From the NCBI GenBank assembly GCA_947462335.1, contig OX381706.1:20436784-20500783 (forward strand): a stretch of DNA of 64,000 bases. Direction: 5' to 3'. The notes beneath the pieces were generated by a model. The model made no database searches. It was not told where the DNA came from and saw only the letters and a program-made list of their open reading frames with translations. Below, in pieces: positions 1-11,600 of this stretch (position 1 is the stretch's first letter; each line of letters starts with the position of its first letter). The position numbers and the translations under genes were made by a program. The DNA comes from Harmothoe impar (Eukaryota; Annelida; Polychaeta; Phyllodocida; Polynoidae).

Positions 1-90
1 CTAGCACCGGTTGATTACTTATATCAATTATTAGTACAATATGGTGGGATTGATATTACTAAGCAAACAGCACCTTATCATCTGCGGTAA
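1..90 (+). CDS. possible C-terminal end of an upstream gene (partial)
   Basis: Frame 1 is open from the window edge for 29 codons and ends at a TAA (88-90). The residues look protein-like (Asp-Tyr-Leu-Tyr, then Gln-Tyr-Gly-Gly-Ile-Asp), and AATAAA-type signals follow near 162 and 220, as expected for a 3' UTR. I do not recognise a family. The stretch is short, so a chance open frame is possible. Confidence 0.3.
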   Translation, partial: LAPVDYLYQLLVQYGGIDITKQTAPYHLR

Positions 91-350
91 CCTATTTCAT
101 ATGTATTTTGGTAAGCATCTTTTAATCATTCCAATGGTGTGTTTTTTGGCTAGTATTCATAAATAAAATATATTGATCTGTTCATCAATGGCACCGAATT
201 ACACTGTTTGTGTAATTGACAATAAAGACAGATATATCTGATTCTTTTTGTCAGTTGTATAATGAAAGCATTGTAGTAGTTCATCATCCAGCTAAATGGT
301 TATAACATTGGGGATATATATCCGATACGAGCATTACTGCTAGAGTATCA

Positions 351-2034
351 TCAAAGAAGGCATATGAACTTCTTCAGTGGTTTTGGCAGCAGTAAACGTT
401 CACAGGACACATCCTTAGGGTAATGCAGTGTATTGTAAATAACACCCCGACATAGAACCCTGAGGGACCGCAGGGGAGGGAACCTCTGAGACAGACTCCC
501 CTCCTCACACAGTGGGTTAGGCATTAGGTGCCGACTGTCCCTTAATACCCCTGCATGTTGATGTAGGTACCCCACCTGCTCCAGGTACTCCTTGTGAGGC
601 CTCACCGACATGAGCAGCTCACTCATGTAAGACCCACAGTCACAGCGCACCACGCCGTTAGTGAACTCAGCGAGCAGCTCCCCACCCAGGTCGTACTTAA
701 GGAGCATGGTGCGGAGCAGCTCCTTGACGGCAGGGCAGCAGGCCTGGCCCTCACTCCTATTGAATACAATCAGACCATGCCCATGCCTGATCCTACTACT
801 CATACATGTGGATGATGGTACTGATAATGCTGAAAGTTCTGTGGTTATTTGGCACATGTAGTGCTCCTGTTGCAGAACAGAAATTATGGCCGATATGGAT
901 GATATCATCTTCGCTGTGGCTACTTGTGACGTTAGATGACTGGAAATGAGGGATCTGATTGCCCTCATTATGAAAGCCTTGACTTGACTGAGTCTAGCCC
1001 TGCCACCATGGGAGAGAAGTAGGGATACCATGCTACTTATAGTATTGGTATCCGTGGTAGTTGGAGGATTACTTAAGAGAACCTCAAGAGGCGTTTTGCC
1101 CTTGGTCCCTTGGGAATAATTTACATCGGCTCCAAGTTCAAGCAGCATGAGTATGGTATCGGTAATATCAGAGGGGAAGCCACTTTCAAATCGACTTTTC
1201 TCAAATGTACTCTGCTGTGTCACATATAAGAGACAATTCCCAACGTCCTTAGCAGTGTATACTCCATAGGCTGAGCCAACATCATAGATCTTAGCTATAA
1301 GTTTGGCCCCGTGGCAGATTCCAAGATGGAGAGGTATCAGTTTATCTCTGATCTCCGCTGTACAATCTTCTTTCTTTAGAAGTTCATCTACACATTTCAC
1401 AGCCCCACACTCACAGGCAAGGTGAAAGGCACTTTTGCCATCAGTGATAGAAGTGGGGTCATACCCTGGGATTAGTAGATGCATTAAGGCGGGGTTGTCC
1501 TTCTGGAGAGCCCCATACAACGCATGTCCAGTGTGAGGGAGGCGGTCATGTAGTTTCCCCACGTTGACATTGGCCCCATGCTTTAAGAGTATCCCCACAG
1601 CCTCAACATCCCCACACTCAACAGCTACCTGTAATGCAGTAGTCTCCCTCCTCACATCACTATCGGGAGCAGAGATATTAGGGTCCAAACCCTTCTCAAG
1701 GAGAAACTCCAGAATATCATTTCTGACCTTATTCACCGTGGCACTGAAAAGCTTCCACTGTAGCTTCCGTATGGGGGAAACTTTCATGGGAGCACCAGGC
1801 ATTTCAAAAAGGTTCTGTATTGAACTGAGAGGGCAGTTTTCGTTTATTGCACGAATTATGTTAAATGTACGATGCCAGTTACTCTGTTGGTAGATGGCAC
1901 CAGGTTCATCATCGGTTCCAGCCCCTGAGGAATCTACAGGAGACGGTATGGTATATGGTCGTACCCTGGTCCATACTAAGTCCTCGTAGTACCTATCCTG
2001 ATCCATGCTGATAAGCATCCAGCAATAGTAATCT
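351..2034 (-). CDS. ankyrin-repeat and SOCS-box protein (ASB-like), last exon
   Basis: One long minus-strand exon of about 560 codons. Ankyrin repeats are visible: a canonical one reads TALQVAVECGDVEAVGILLK followed by HGANVN, flanked by others ending in KGLDPN and ELGADVN, roughly over residues 100-250 and 295-330 of the open frame. The C-terminus (about the last 42 residues) is a SOCS box, with the L-C-R core and a Leu-Pro-x-Pro-Leu motif just before the stop. ASB proteins are known substrate adaptors for Cullin-5 ubiquitin ligases, with ankyrin repeats binding the target and the SOCS box binding Elongin B/C. The frame stays open upstream to 2054, but a good acceptor (TTTTTATATTTCTAG) ends at 2035, so residues before it are probably intron. 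Translation may start at the ATG at 2018 or in an upstream exon that I could not find. Confidence 0.85.
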
Positions 2035-2379
2035 CTAGAAATATAAAAAGGCAAACGTGAGTAGATTATTAAAGAGTTAGGAGGGAATCGAGAATAGAAA
2101 AAGGGACCTCAGTGCAGGTTGCTCCGGAGGTTGCTCTACTAAAGGCTTCTTTATCCAGCATAGGTCACACATACATGGGACCCCCTCATAATGCTGATAA
2201 TGCTTTCCCATCTCTGCATATGTCAATTTTTAGTTTTAGGCCTACTACAATCAACGTAGAAACAAATTACATCACATTTTATAAACAACAAAATTGAAAA
2301 GCAGAAACTAGTGCAAGTCTACAGTAGTTATATACGGTACAGCGATGGCTATAATTGTCTATGGCTGTTGGAACTACTA
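2035..2379. other. presumed intron or 5' flank of the ASB-like gene
   Basis: AT-rich sequence with no supported exon. It is bounded by the acceptor of the ASB-like exon on one side and a MITE on the other. Confidence 0.4.
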
Positions 2380-2645
2380 GTAGGGCCGCATAGTGCTTTT
2401 ATGTGAAATGCCCCTTGTCGCCATGATGCATGAATGCAGCCCTGTTGAGTAACTCGCCAGTTCTCTAAGCATGCAAAATACCAACACTGGCCAACCCTGA
2501 ATCGTGGATGTATGAACCCCATTGGGTTGGCATACTGCTTGAATGCAACACTGGCGAGTAGGCTCACCAGGCTCTATATGATTCATGCATTACGATGATA
2601 TCAAAGGGGTATACTTCACTAAAGCGCTATGCGGCCCTTAAAGGG
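2380..2645. repeat. multi-hairpin MITE, family A copy 1
   Basis: Outer ends are inverted copies of a GGCCGCATAGTGCTTT-like sequence. Inside are inverted ATGCATGAATGCAGCCCTG blocks meeting at a CTCGCCAG centre, around a second hairpin of the type CCGACCCT...AGGGTCGG. The same architecture recurs about ten more times in this window. Confidence 0.75.
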
Positions 2646-3423
2646 CTAAAACCTCAGACTAGAATATCACTATCAGTATGACCAGCCAGCCACAACGACA
2701 ACATGAAATGAGGACAAACCTGTCCCTCAAACTCTAAGCAGGCCTCTGCCACTGTGCCATCGTAGGAGTGTTAGTGTACCAGAGTGTGTTCTGTCCGCGC
2801 TCTTTCACTACTAGGGCACTACTAGCCCTACTGACCCTGACACTTGTGTCCCTCATCTCCCTAGTGTGTCCTACTGTACATGCCTATATCAGAATACGGC
2901 CTGAGTCTCTGTACATCACCTACCTTATAAGTGGCACCCAGTGGTGTCAGTGTGGACGGGTGTGTGTCATGTAGATGTAGTCTAACTACGCTGTCAGCTG
3001 CTGCCTCAGAAAGGACTCCTGAACCAAAACAACCAATCTTCTACTTCCGGGTCACACACTCTCCAACCCTTACCGCGCTCCAAGCAGATCTCCTGACTGC
3101 AGACTTAGGGTGCTGGGGCTACTCCATGTGCTGTTAGATATAATTATACAGACCAAGGCATCGCTGGTGCATTTAGTGGGGTAAATATCGACTAAATGAA
3201 ATATGGACGTTAGCTATAACTGATACTGAAAGCATCTGTTATGAGATTAGGTTTTAGGCCATTGCAAGTGGGGAATAATGATATAACATGGACCCTATCT
3301 AAACGGAATCCCTCTTGTAATACTACAGACTCTGCTGACTACCTTTGTATTAATCGCATGGTGAATACGCCCGGTGAATTCGACAGCCCCATTGATTTAG
3401 CCAAAATCTCCCACCACATTAGA
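2646..3423. other. intergenic or intronic stretch, no supported gene
   Basis: Two frames look mildly protein-like: a hydrophobic Leu-rich stretch near 2800-2880, and a 61-codon ATG frame at 3241-3426. Neither has a start plus splice context that lets me call a gene. Missing first exons of the LRP-like gene could lie here, but I cannot identify them. Confidence 0.3.
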
Positions 3424-3843
3424 TAAGGCCAAAAAAAAGGCGTGTTTCAGGTTACCCGACCCTACTGAGTAAAACAGGGCCGACCCTGGACATATTTATA
3501 CAATTTTGGGAAAAAAACCTATATGAAATTTCAAGTAACTTTTGGGCGAGTTCAGAGTCAATTTTTGATCCTACGTGTAGCAAAAGAGGGACAAAAGAGG
3601 GCCAACCCTAGAAATTGTTATCCAATATTAAAAAAAAAAAGTTCAAGTAGTTTTAGGGCTATTTCAGAATCAGTTTGTTAGTCCATGAGTCAATGCTATT
3701 GTCGGTGAATGGGCGCTAAAGTTTGTGAGTTTGGCTACTTTTCAGGCCAAAGTAAAAAGAATTCTTTTAAAAAAATCCGACCTACCCTGCCTAGATTTTC
3801 AGACTATGTAACCTGAAACACACCTTCAATTCTTTTTGTCCTA
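3424..3843. repeat. MITE family B, copy 1
   Basis: Ends are inverted repeats: AAGGCCAAAAAAAAGG then TGTTTCAGGTTACCCGACCC at the left, and the mirror (CTGAAACACACC, then TTTTTGTCCTAA) at the right. A related copy lies at 61045-61340 and related ends bound 4216-5388. Confidence 0.7.
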
Positions 3844-4215
3844 ACCCCCCCCCCCCCCCCAATGCAGCCTATCGGGTACATGTATGAGGTGATCATAAGT
3901 ACAAAGCTAAACAGGATGTTACATATCCTTTGAAATAACAATTGATAATTCGTGAATAATTACATGAAAAATGAATAGAAATGAGCACTCTTATTGTTCT
4001 CAACTGAGATTTATCTCATTTAGAACTGTATTGTAGTAGGTTCACGTGAACCTTTGACTATGTAAAGATCGTGTAGAACAGTGAAACAATGACATGGCGT
4101 GACGAACAAAACACGGTATATCCCTCGTGGGTTTGGGGTGAAGCACAGCAAGTACAGTGGGCAGTTAGACTCCTCTTTTCACCTTATAATAGATCATAAC
4201 TACACGAGATGTATT

Positions 4216-5388
4216 CGGGCCAATAAAAGGGGTATTTAGGTTACATAGTCTGAAAGTATAGGGTAAGGTAAGACTCGTGGACTACCGAAATAGCCCTAAA
4301 ATTACTTATAATATACATTTTTTTACAAAATTGAATAAAAATTTCTAGGGTCGGCCCTGTTTTGCTAGGTAGGGTGTACAACCGTGATGTGTATCAAAAA
4401 CGTGATGTGTAGTAAGCACAGGGTTACTGCACATCACGGCTGACCATGCAAACGTGATGTGTATCTAATGAACGTGATGTGTAGTAACCATCAAACCGTG
4501 ATGTGTAGTAACTGACGTGATGTGTAGTAACACAGGGCAACTTGAAATAAGCTACCTCCAACCGTGATGTGTATCAACAAACGTGATGTGTATCAACCAC
4601 ATACTCTGACTGGTGGGGATCGGCAGGGCAGGATAGTGTAAGGCAGGGCAGGATAGGGAAAGGCATAGGTATGATGTCATCCCCGGGATGTCATCACAAG
4701 AAATGTATAGATACAGTGGGAAAAACGCTCATTTGTAGTGCAAATAGGTATGCATAGGTATCGCACTGGAGTGCACGGACAGACATTCTGAGCATAATCT
4801 TAATAACCTTGCCATAATCTTAATCTGTAATCTTAGGTTTTTTGTTTTTTAGGATGTGTACAAATAGATCATGGATTATTAAAATCACCGACTGGGGATT
4901 AAGTTTATGCTTATACAATGTAGAACATGTTGTCCGTTGGGTGTTCATGGTAAATTGGGACAGTACCCTGGTGCTCAGGGGGTCATATGTGACCATCCAG
5001 GGTGATTGTGATGATCACCCTGGGTGATCACATGTGAGCACTTCGATACTTCTTTGTTGACTAGTACCTTTTACTGTATAACGAGGTATCATTTAAACAT
5101 AATTTCATAATCCTCCCCTCCTCACAGCATAAAGTATCATGTGAAATAAGATAAGGGCAAGGGAGTTAAAAAATCCTTGATACAGATCGCGTTGATACAG
5201 ATCACGTTATTTTGATAGAGATTACTTTGTTTTGATACAGATCATGTTGTGTTGCTACAGATCACGTTTCCATCGTCAGCTGTGATGTGTAGTACTACAC
5301 ATCACGTTACTTGATACACATCACGGTTGTACATAGGGTCGGGTAACCTGAAACACACCTTTTTTTGTTTGGCCTAATCACGTATAAC
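4216..5388. repeat. composite inverted-repeat element with CGTGATGTGTA arrays
   Basis: The right end has family B termini (GGGTCGGGTAACCTGAAACA, then TTTTTGTTTGGCCTAA), and diverged family B sequence lies near 4216-4375. Between them, CGTGATGTGTA with a TCA or GTA tail occurs about seven times at 4380-4600, mostly on one strand. The reverse form (TACACATCACG, with diverged ACAGATCACG) is repeated at 5180-5330. The innermost ends are inverted copies of GTACAACCGTGATGTGTATC. Confidence 0.65.
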
Positions 5389-5412
5389 CTCACTTATTCC
5401 TATCCCCAACAG

Positions 5413-5680
5413 TAAGATGTACTGGTGTGACTGGGGCGCGGTACCTAAGATCGAGGTGGCGGGGCTGGACGGGTCTGACCGGGCCGTGCTGGTGGACACC
5501 CGGCTGGACCGGCCCCTGGGGATGACCCTGGACTATGACACAGACACCCTGTTCTGGGTGGATGACTTCCTGGACACCATAGACCAGCTCCACCTACCGT
5601 CAGGGGAGAGGAAGACATGGACTACCACAGGAGGGTCACCTGTAGGACCCGCTAGTTTCTTTGGGGTAGCAGTTTATCAG
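5413..5680 (+). CDS. LRP-like exon: two YWTD blades
   Basis: Acceptor CCCCAACAG ends at 5412. The first base completes a codon from an upstream exon, which shows that the gene continues to the left. It encodes KMYWCDWG and LFWVDDF blades and ends after VAVYQ in phase 0 before GTTGGT. Confidence 0.85.
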
Positions 5681-8600
5681 GTTGGTGGATTGTTGATTTT
5701 GTTGTTGTTGTTGTTGTCGTTGTAATTCGTGTTTGCCCCCCCCCCCCTCCAACCCCTAAGCCTTATGTAATATTGTGATAATCAGCCACCTAATTATTTC
5801 AAGATAGCAGAGAGCTTTTTCATAATGAGAAGTTACGATATCGTGGTTTACACCAATGAATAGAAATGTATAGGCCCATACATAAGCTCAATTCTTTCTA
5901 TTCAGACTATACTCATCAATGAGTGTGTGTTTGTTTTCAGAACTACCTCTTTGTAACAGACCAGCAGTACAAGACGGTACGGATCTTTAACAGGACCACA
6001 CAAGAACACGTCCACAACATCTTCTTGGGTAGAGTCCCCTATGACATCATTATGTACCACGAAGATCGCCAGAAACCACACCCATGTAAGTACACAATGT
6101 CATATATAAAGATTACGTCACATTTTACCATTCTATATTACTTTATATTCTTAGATATCCAACTCCTCATTTTGATTTCATTTTTAACAATTTTATTCAT
6201 GTATTAATCATTGCCTTGATATGATCACAATTTGAAGAACTAGAGTGCCATGCGTGGGCTGTTATTATTCAATATGACTTTATTGATCCAAAGAGTTTGA
6301 TATCAGTCTTGAGTAGATTAATGCCCTGTATAGTCTTAATCTCTAATGAAATACGTCTTTATTGTCTCTATTTACATTGTTATGTATGCAAATATAAACG
6401 TTGGCTCTTTACTCGAAATTTAAATAAAATTTAATCATATTTAATGTTCCAGCTGACTGTGCCAAACTGGGTTGTGAACACATGTGTGTCAGCTTGGGCA
6501 ATGGCCGCGGCAAGTGTATGTGTTCCTATGGTTACACGCTTAACGAGGGTAACGGCACATGCACCGGTACGTAGATCTAAGCAGTTTCTTAAGCAGTGTC
6601 CTGTTTTCATCGTATTTGTCTGGGATTTTACGCGCAAAGTGCATTTATTTTGATAAAGATATATGCAAGCTCATGAGACGTCAGTAATATTATATGTATT
6701 TGGAATTAAGGCGAGGAGTAATTAGCATCTAATGGAATCGAAAACGCGAACTGTCAATAGTCACGGCCTAACGGAATGGTGTGAGGAGTCTAGCACATGA
6801 CGGCAAGGGTTAGTCGTAAGGGTCAGTAGTATATTGAAATGGTCGTAAGGGTCAGTAGTATATTGAAATGGTCGTAAGGGTCAGTAGTATATGGAAATGG
6901 TCGTAAGGGTCAGTAGTATATTGAAATGGTCGTAAGGGTCAGTAGTATATTGAAATGGTCGTAAGGGTCAGTAGTATATGGAAATGGTCGTAAGGGTCAG
7001 TAGTATATTGAAATGGTCGTAAGGGTCGGTAGTATGTGGAAATGGTCGCAAGGGTCAGTAGCATATAGATATGGTCATAAGGGCCAGTAGTACATGGAAA
7101 TGGTCGTTTCAGGATCAGTGGTATATGGAAATGATGGTAAATGTGTAGCGGAAATGAAAACAGATCTTAAACTATTACATAAGCAAACCATCGACAATAA
7201 TCTACGGTCCTAGTCTATAAAATAACCTTGCTGATTTCAAAACGAATTCCCCCATTTCCCCACACAGAGAACGGCCGTCTGGGTGACCCCATGTACGTCT
7301 ACTCGGTGGGTTCCTCCATCTGCGGGACGCCTATAAACCTGGCAGACAGGGAGTTTGTCCAGTTGTCCACCGACGTACACTGCTTTGTACGAGGCTCCAG
7401 CCCCGTGATGGCTATGGCGGCTGACGTCAACTCAGGGTCCATCTTCTACGCCGACGGACGCGGCATATCACGTGTCCGCATCATAGAGGGCGCCACCAAT
7501 GACGTCATCAGTGTACAGACTGGGTTTGTCAGAGGTAACGTCATATTTGGGTGTCGTTTTGGTGGGCACTTTTTTAAAAAGTTATTTTTTTATCAGGTCC
7601 ATATCAAAATACAAAATGATCTTCCCCTACCAATTAGATGTCATGTTGTGATGATGTAGCGATAGTGTATAATATTGTAACGGTCGCGGAAAAATCGTCT
7701 GGAGAAAGCGGGACTCGAACCCACGACCTCCTGACTCCGAAGCCAAGTGCTCTACCACTGAGCTACTTCCCCGTCTGACAATCTAACAGCGCCGTACGTT
7801 ACTGGGTCGGCTCGGTAACCACTGCCCTTACACAGCTCCCCCAGCTTCTATCATGCCCCGTAGCAGCCAATGATAGAAGCTCACAGTGCTGAACCGATCC
7901 AGCCAATTTGTCGACTTGACTCCATGCTGAACTCCAACTGCCCGTACTGGGAACCAACTCTTCACTACCTGCTCCTCCAACTACCAACCGCCAGCAGGTG
8001 GCCAATCCCCAGCAAGTTGGGATGCTCCAACCGTCTAAGTCAACCGTACCAGCGAGTGCACTCGCTTTCTCCACCAGTGTTACGGTCGCGGAAAAATCGT
8101 CTGGAGAAAGCGGGACTCAAACCCACGACCTCCTGACTCCGAAGCCAAGTGCTCTACCACTGAGCTACTTCCCCGTCTGACAATCTAACAGCGCCGTACG
8201 TTACTGGGTCGGCTCGGTAACCACTGCCCTTACAATATTATGGCTGGTGGGAGAGTGGTATTGATATAGATAAATGCCATATTTCTTTAAATTAATTACC
8301 TGTTTTAGAATGCCACGTTATTTTGATGACGCCAAAATGCGACATAGAAAAACAATAAATATTTTTGAATATTACGTATTTTCCAAAATTCCTTTTTATT
8401 ATTTAACAGATTTTGTGTAAATGTCTGGGCGGGCGAGTACAATGAAAGCCTGTCCAAAACAAAGCCGTGTTGATGCTATTAACCCATCGGTCGCTCAAAC
8501 AAGTCTATAATGTACCTTTAGTTACAACCTTGTTCCACAAGAGTAAACACTGATCAGCAATTAATATATTACTGATCAAGCAGGTAACGATTAACCTTTC

Positions 8601-11600
8601 ACTACATGTTCCCCAGGCATGGCGGTGGACTGGCTGTCGTCCAACCTGTACTACACGGACGGGGTGTCGGGTACAGTGGTGGTGTCCCGCCTGGAGGGCC
8701 GCTACCCCACCCTCCTGTGTCAGGGCCTCACCAGTCCCAGGGGGCTAGCAGTGGACCCCACAGCCGGGTAGGTACAGTTAACCCTTTAACCCCGCAGTTC
8801 TTACTGCACGTCCAGTAACAGTCAGAGCGCAGTCGGGACAGGTACTCGGCCGTATTTATAGGGGCGTTAGGCCTTTAATGTATAGTGCTTTATGTGTAGG
8901 ATCGCTATACCCCACCCTCCTGTGTCAGGGCCTGACCAGCCCCAGGGGGCTAGCAGTGGACCCCACAGCCGGGTAGGTACAGTTAACCCTTTAATGACAG
9001 TGTAGTGCTTTATGTGAAGGATCGCTATACCCCACCCTCCTGTGGCAGGGCCTCACCAGCCCCAGGGGGCTAGCAGTGGACCCAACAGCCAGGTAGGTAC
9101 AGTTAACCCTTTAAGGTATAGTGCTTTATGTGTAGGATCGCTATACCCCACCCTCCTGTGGCAGGGCCTCACCAGCCCCAGGGGGCTAGCAGTGGACCCC
9201 ACGGCCGGGTAAGTACAGTGAACCGTTTAAGCACGGTTTGGTGCTTCCCAGGGGACCATCTCCAATATTCCTGTTAACCTCTTTTTTCATGATTGCTCCA
9301 TGTATCTATAGTGCTCCCCAAAAAAATGTCTAATCAAAATTCCATGTAGTTCAATGGGGAGGGGGTGTCTGCCCTGGTAAAAAACACACTCCATTTTAGC
9401 CATTTTCAGAGGACTACCATGAAGAAGAAATTAGGGTTACAGGTCCATATGTTATTATATAGGTGTTTTATCCTGATGCACAGGCACTCAGAAAATGGAT
9501 AAAAATTAGTGAAAAGTAACTAACATTAAATAATCAAAAATTCGTCAAAAATAGAATTGTACCCCTGGCAACTTTATCTCCACTATGACAGAATAGTACG
9601 TTGATTATCACTCATGTTGGCCCAACCTGTAACAGAATAGTACGTTAATTCTTACTCATGTTGGCCCAACCTGTAAGAGAATAGTACGTTAATTCTTACT
9701 CATGTTGGCCCAACCTGTAGCAGAATAGTACGTTAATTCTTACTCATGTTGGCCCAACCTGTAGCAGAATAGTACGTTAATTCTTACTCATGTTGGCCCA
9801 ACCTGTAACAGAATAGTACGTTAATTCTTACTCATGTTGGCCCAACCTGTAACAGAATAGTATGTTAATTCTTACTCATGTTGGCCCCACTTGTTGCAGA
9901 AAGATGTACTGGGTGGACATCAGTCAGTCGGTGATCTGGGAGGCAGACATGGCCTGCAACAACCGCCGCACCCTGGTACACCGCGTCGTCGAGGGGGAGG
10001 GCCTCGCATTGGACCCCCACGAGAAACGGTTAGTGCTTGACTGCAAAAACTTAGTGTAGGTTCACAGTACAATCTACTGTAGATCTACAGTACAATCTAC
10101 TGTAGAATGGGCTTATAGTAGAATATTGGCCTACTGTACATATACAGTAGATTCTACTGTAGTTTACCTACAACGAACTGTATAACGAACTGTACACCTA
10201 CAGTAGAATCTACTCTACAACTACACAATTGGCAACCAACTTTTTACAGTGTTGACTTCATTTGGTCTAACCCTTTAATGTGCTATCATATATGAATGCA
10301 GCCATGGCGAGTCTTATCACCAGGGGTGCATTCGAGCATCATGCCGACCTGAAGGGGTTGATACACTCCCGAAGGTTCGCCGTGATGCATGAATGCAGCC
10401 ACCATGCAAGACTATTTGGTAATTGTCGGCTTACTGAAACACCCGCCCTTCTTTCAATGCAAATGTCTCCTAATGTCACTGTCCTCTTGATGAGCAGTTG
10501 ACTCACGGTGCACTCTCTTCATGATTGCCAGTATACCATTTGGCCAATTTCAATATTAGTTTTAAACTAAAATCTTAAAAGCAGTTTACTCCCCATTTAT
10601 ATTAACAGCCTATACTGGACACAGAAGTCAGGAATCCTGTCAGTGAACCTTAACGGTGGCGATAAGAAGGCACTCATAGAAGACTTCACCTACTCATATT
10701 TCGACGTGGCCATTTACCAGGTATGTGTCATGAATGAAATTAATAGAAAATATAATAGATGTAATTATGGAGGCCGACTTAACACTGCTTAATTGTTTCA
10801 ATACCATGCTACTACAAGACAGCCGTTTATATAAAACCAATACTTTCTTGTCTGGTTAGTACATTTATCCAACTTCGTCCTTTATTTTTGATGAAAACAA
10901 TGCCTCAAGTATGCTAATGATGTTCAGTGTGTGCAGGCAAGTGACAACCCAAAAGTAAGTTTATAATATCTTTGGAGCCTTAATCCTTTGAGCTAAAGGG
11001 GTAATAAAATAAGGTCATCCTCAGTAACATGTGATACAGCTGTATACTATTGAGCACCCCAAGTAACTCTTGCTGAGAGCCTGATCCCAAAGTAGGACCT
11101 AATGACTAATGACTTGATTTGAATGTAAGAGGAAGAAAAAACAACCAAAGAACTGTTATATAAAGTCTATATTTTGTAACATACTGTGTACCGGTACATA
11201 ATGTCTGACCATTGCGGTAAGACGTGCTCACCCTCTACATGAGTTATGGTCAATAAACTTCTTCCAAAAAAATACTGTTCTGTAAATTTCCTTAATAAAA
11301 CATATTAAAAAAATAATAGGATTTCTTGACATAGAATGATAAACATAGCGGCCTTTTACATTGATTGATTGTAGGATTACTTCGCGTGGAGTGATGGACG
11401 TAACGGCCTTTTCTTTGGGGAGAAGAGCTCCTCCAGGGTGCTCAGAGGGTTCCGACACCGTGAGACCAACGAGTCTGGTGACGTCACCAGCTACTCCTCC
11501 TACTCCCAACCTGCGTCAGAAGGTAGGAGGACAAATCTGGAAACAACTATACTAACAACTATACTTACATATTTTAAGGCAGAAGGGGTTATTCAGGTGA

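Larger units (their letters stand above)
7676..8234 (-). mobile_element. miniature LTR retroelement (TRIM-like) with tRNA-like LTRs
   Basis: Two direct repeats of 157 bp (7676-7832 and 8078-8234) begin TG and end CA, and differ at only two positions that I can see. They flank 245 bp without coding capacity, and the whole is bordered by ATAT on both sides as a likely target duplication. Read on the minus strand, a primer-binding site lies one base inside the first LTR (8063-8076), and a G-rich purine tract (GGGGGAG) precedes the second. Each LTR holds a tRNA-like sequence. The element lies in an LRP intron and looks young. Confidence 0.8.

Noticed and set aside
2768..2974. Signal-peptide-like frame (ALLALLTLTLVSLISLVC) as first LRP exon
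   Set aside because: No ATG exists in frame before an upstream stop at 2735, and what follows does not match a propeller blade. It is only possible if reached by splicing, which I cannot show.
3241..3426. 61-codon ATG frame
   Set aside because: It ends inside the MITE terminus and has no family likeness or splice context.
6812..7135. CRISPR array
   Set aside because: Units are contiguous with no unique spacers, in a eukaryotic intron. It is a minisatellite.
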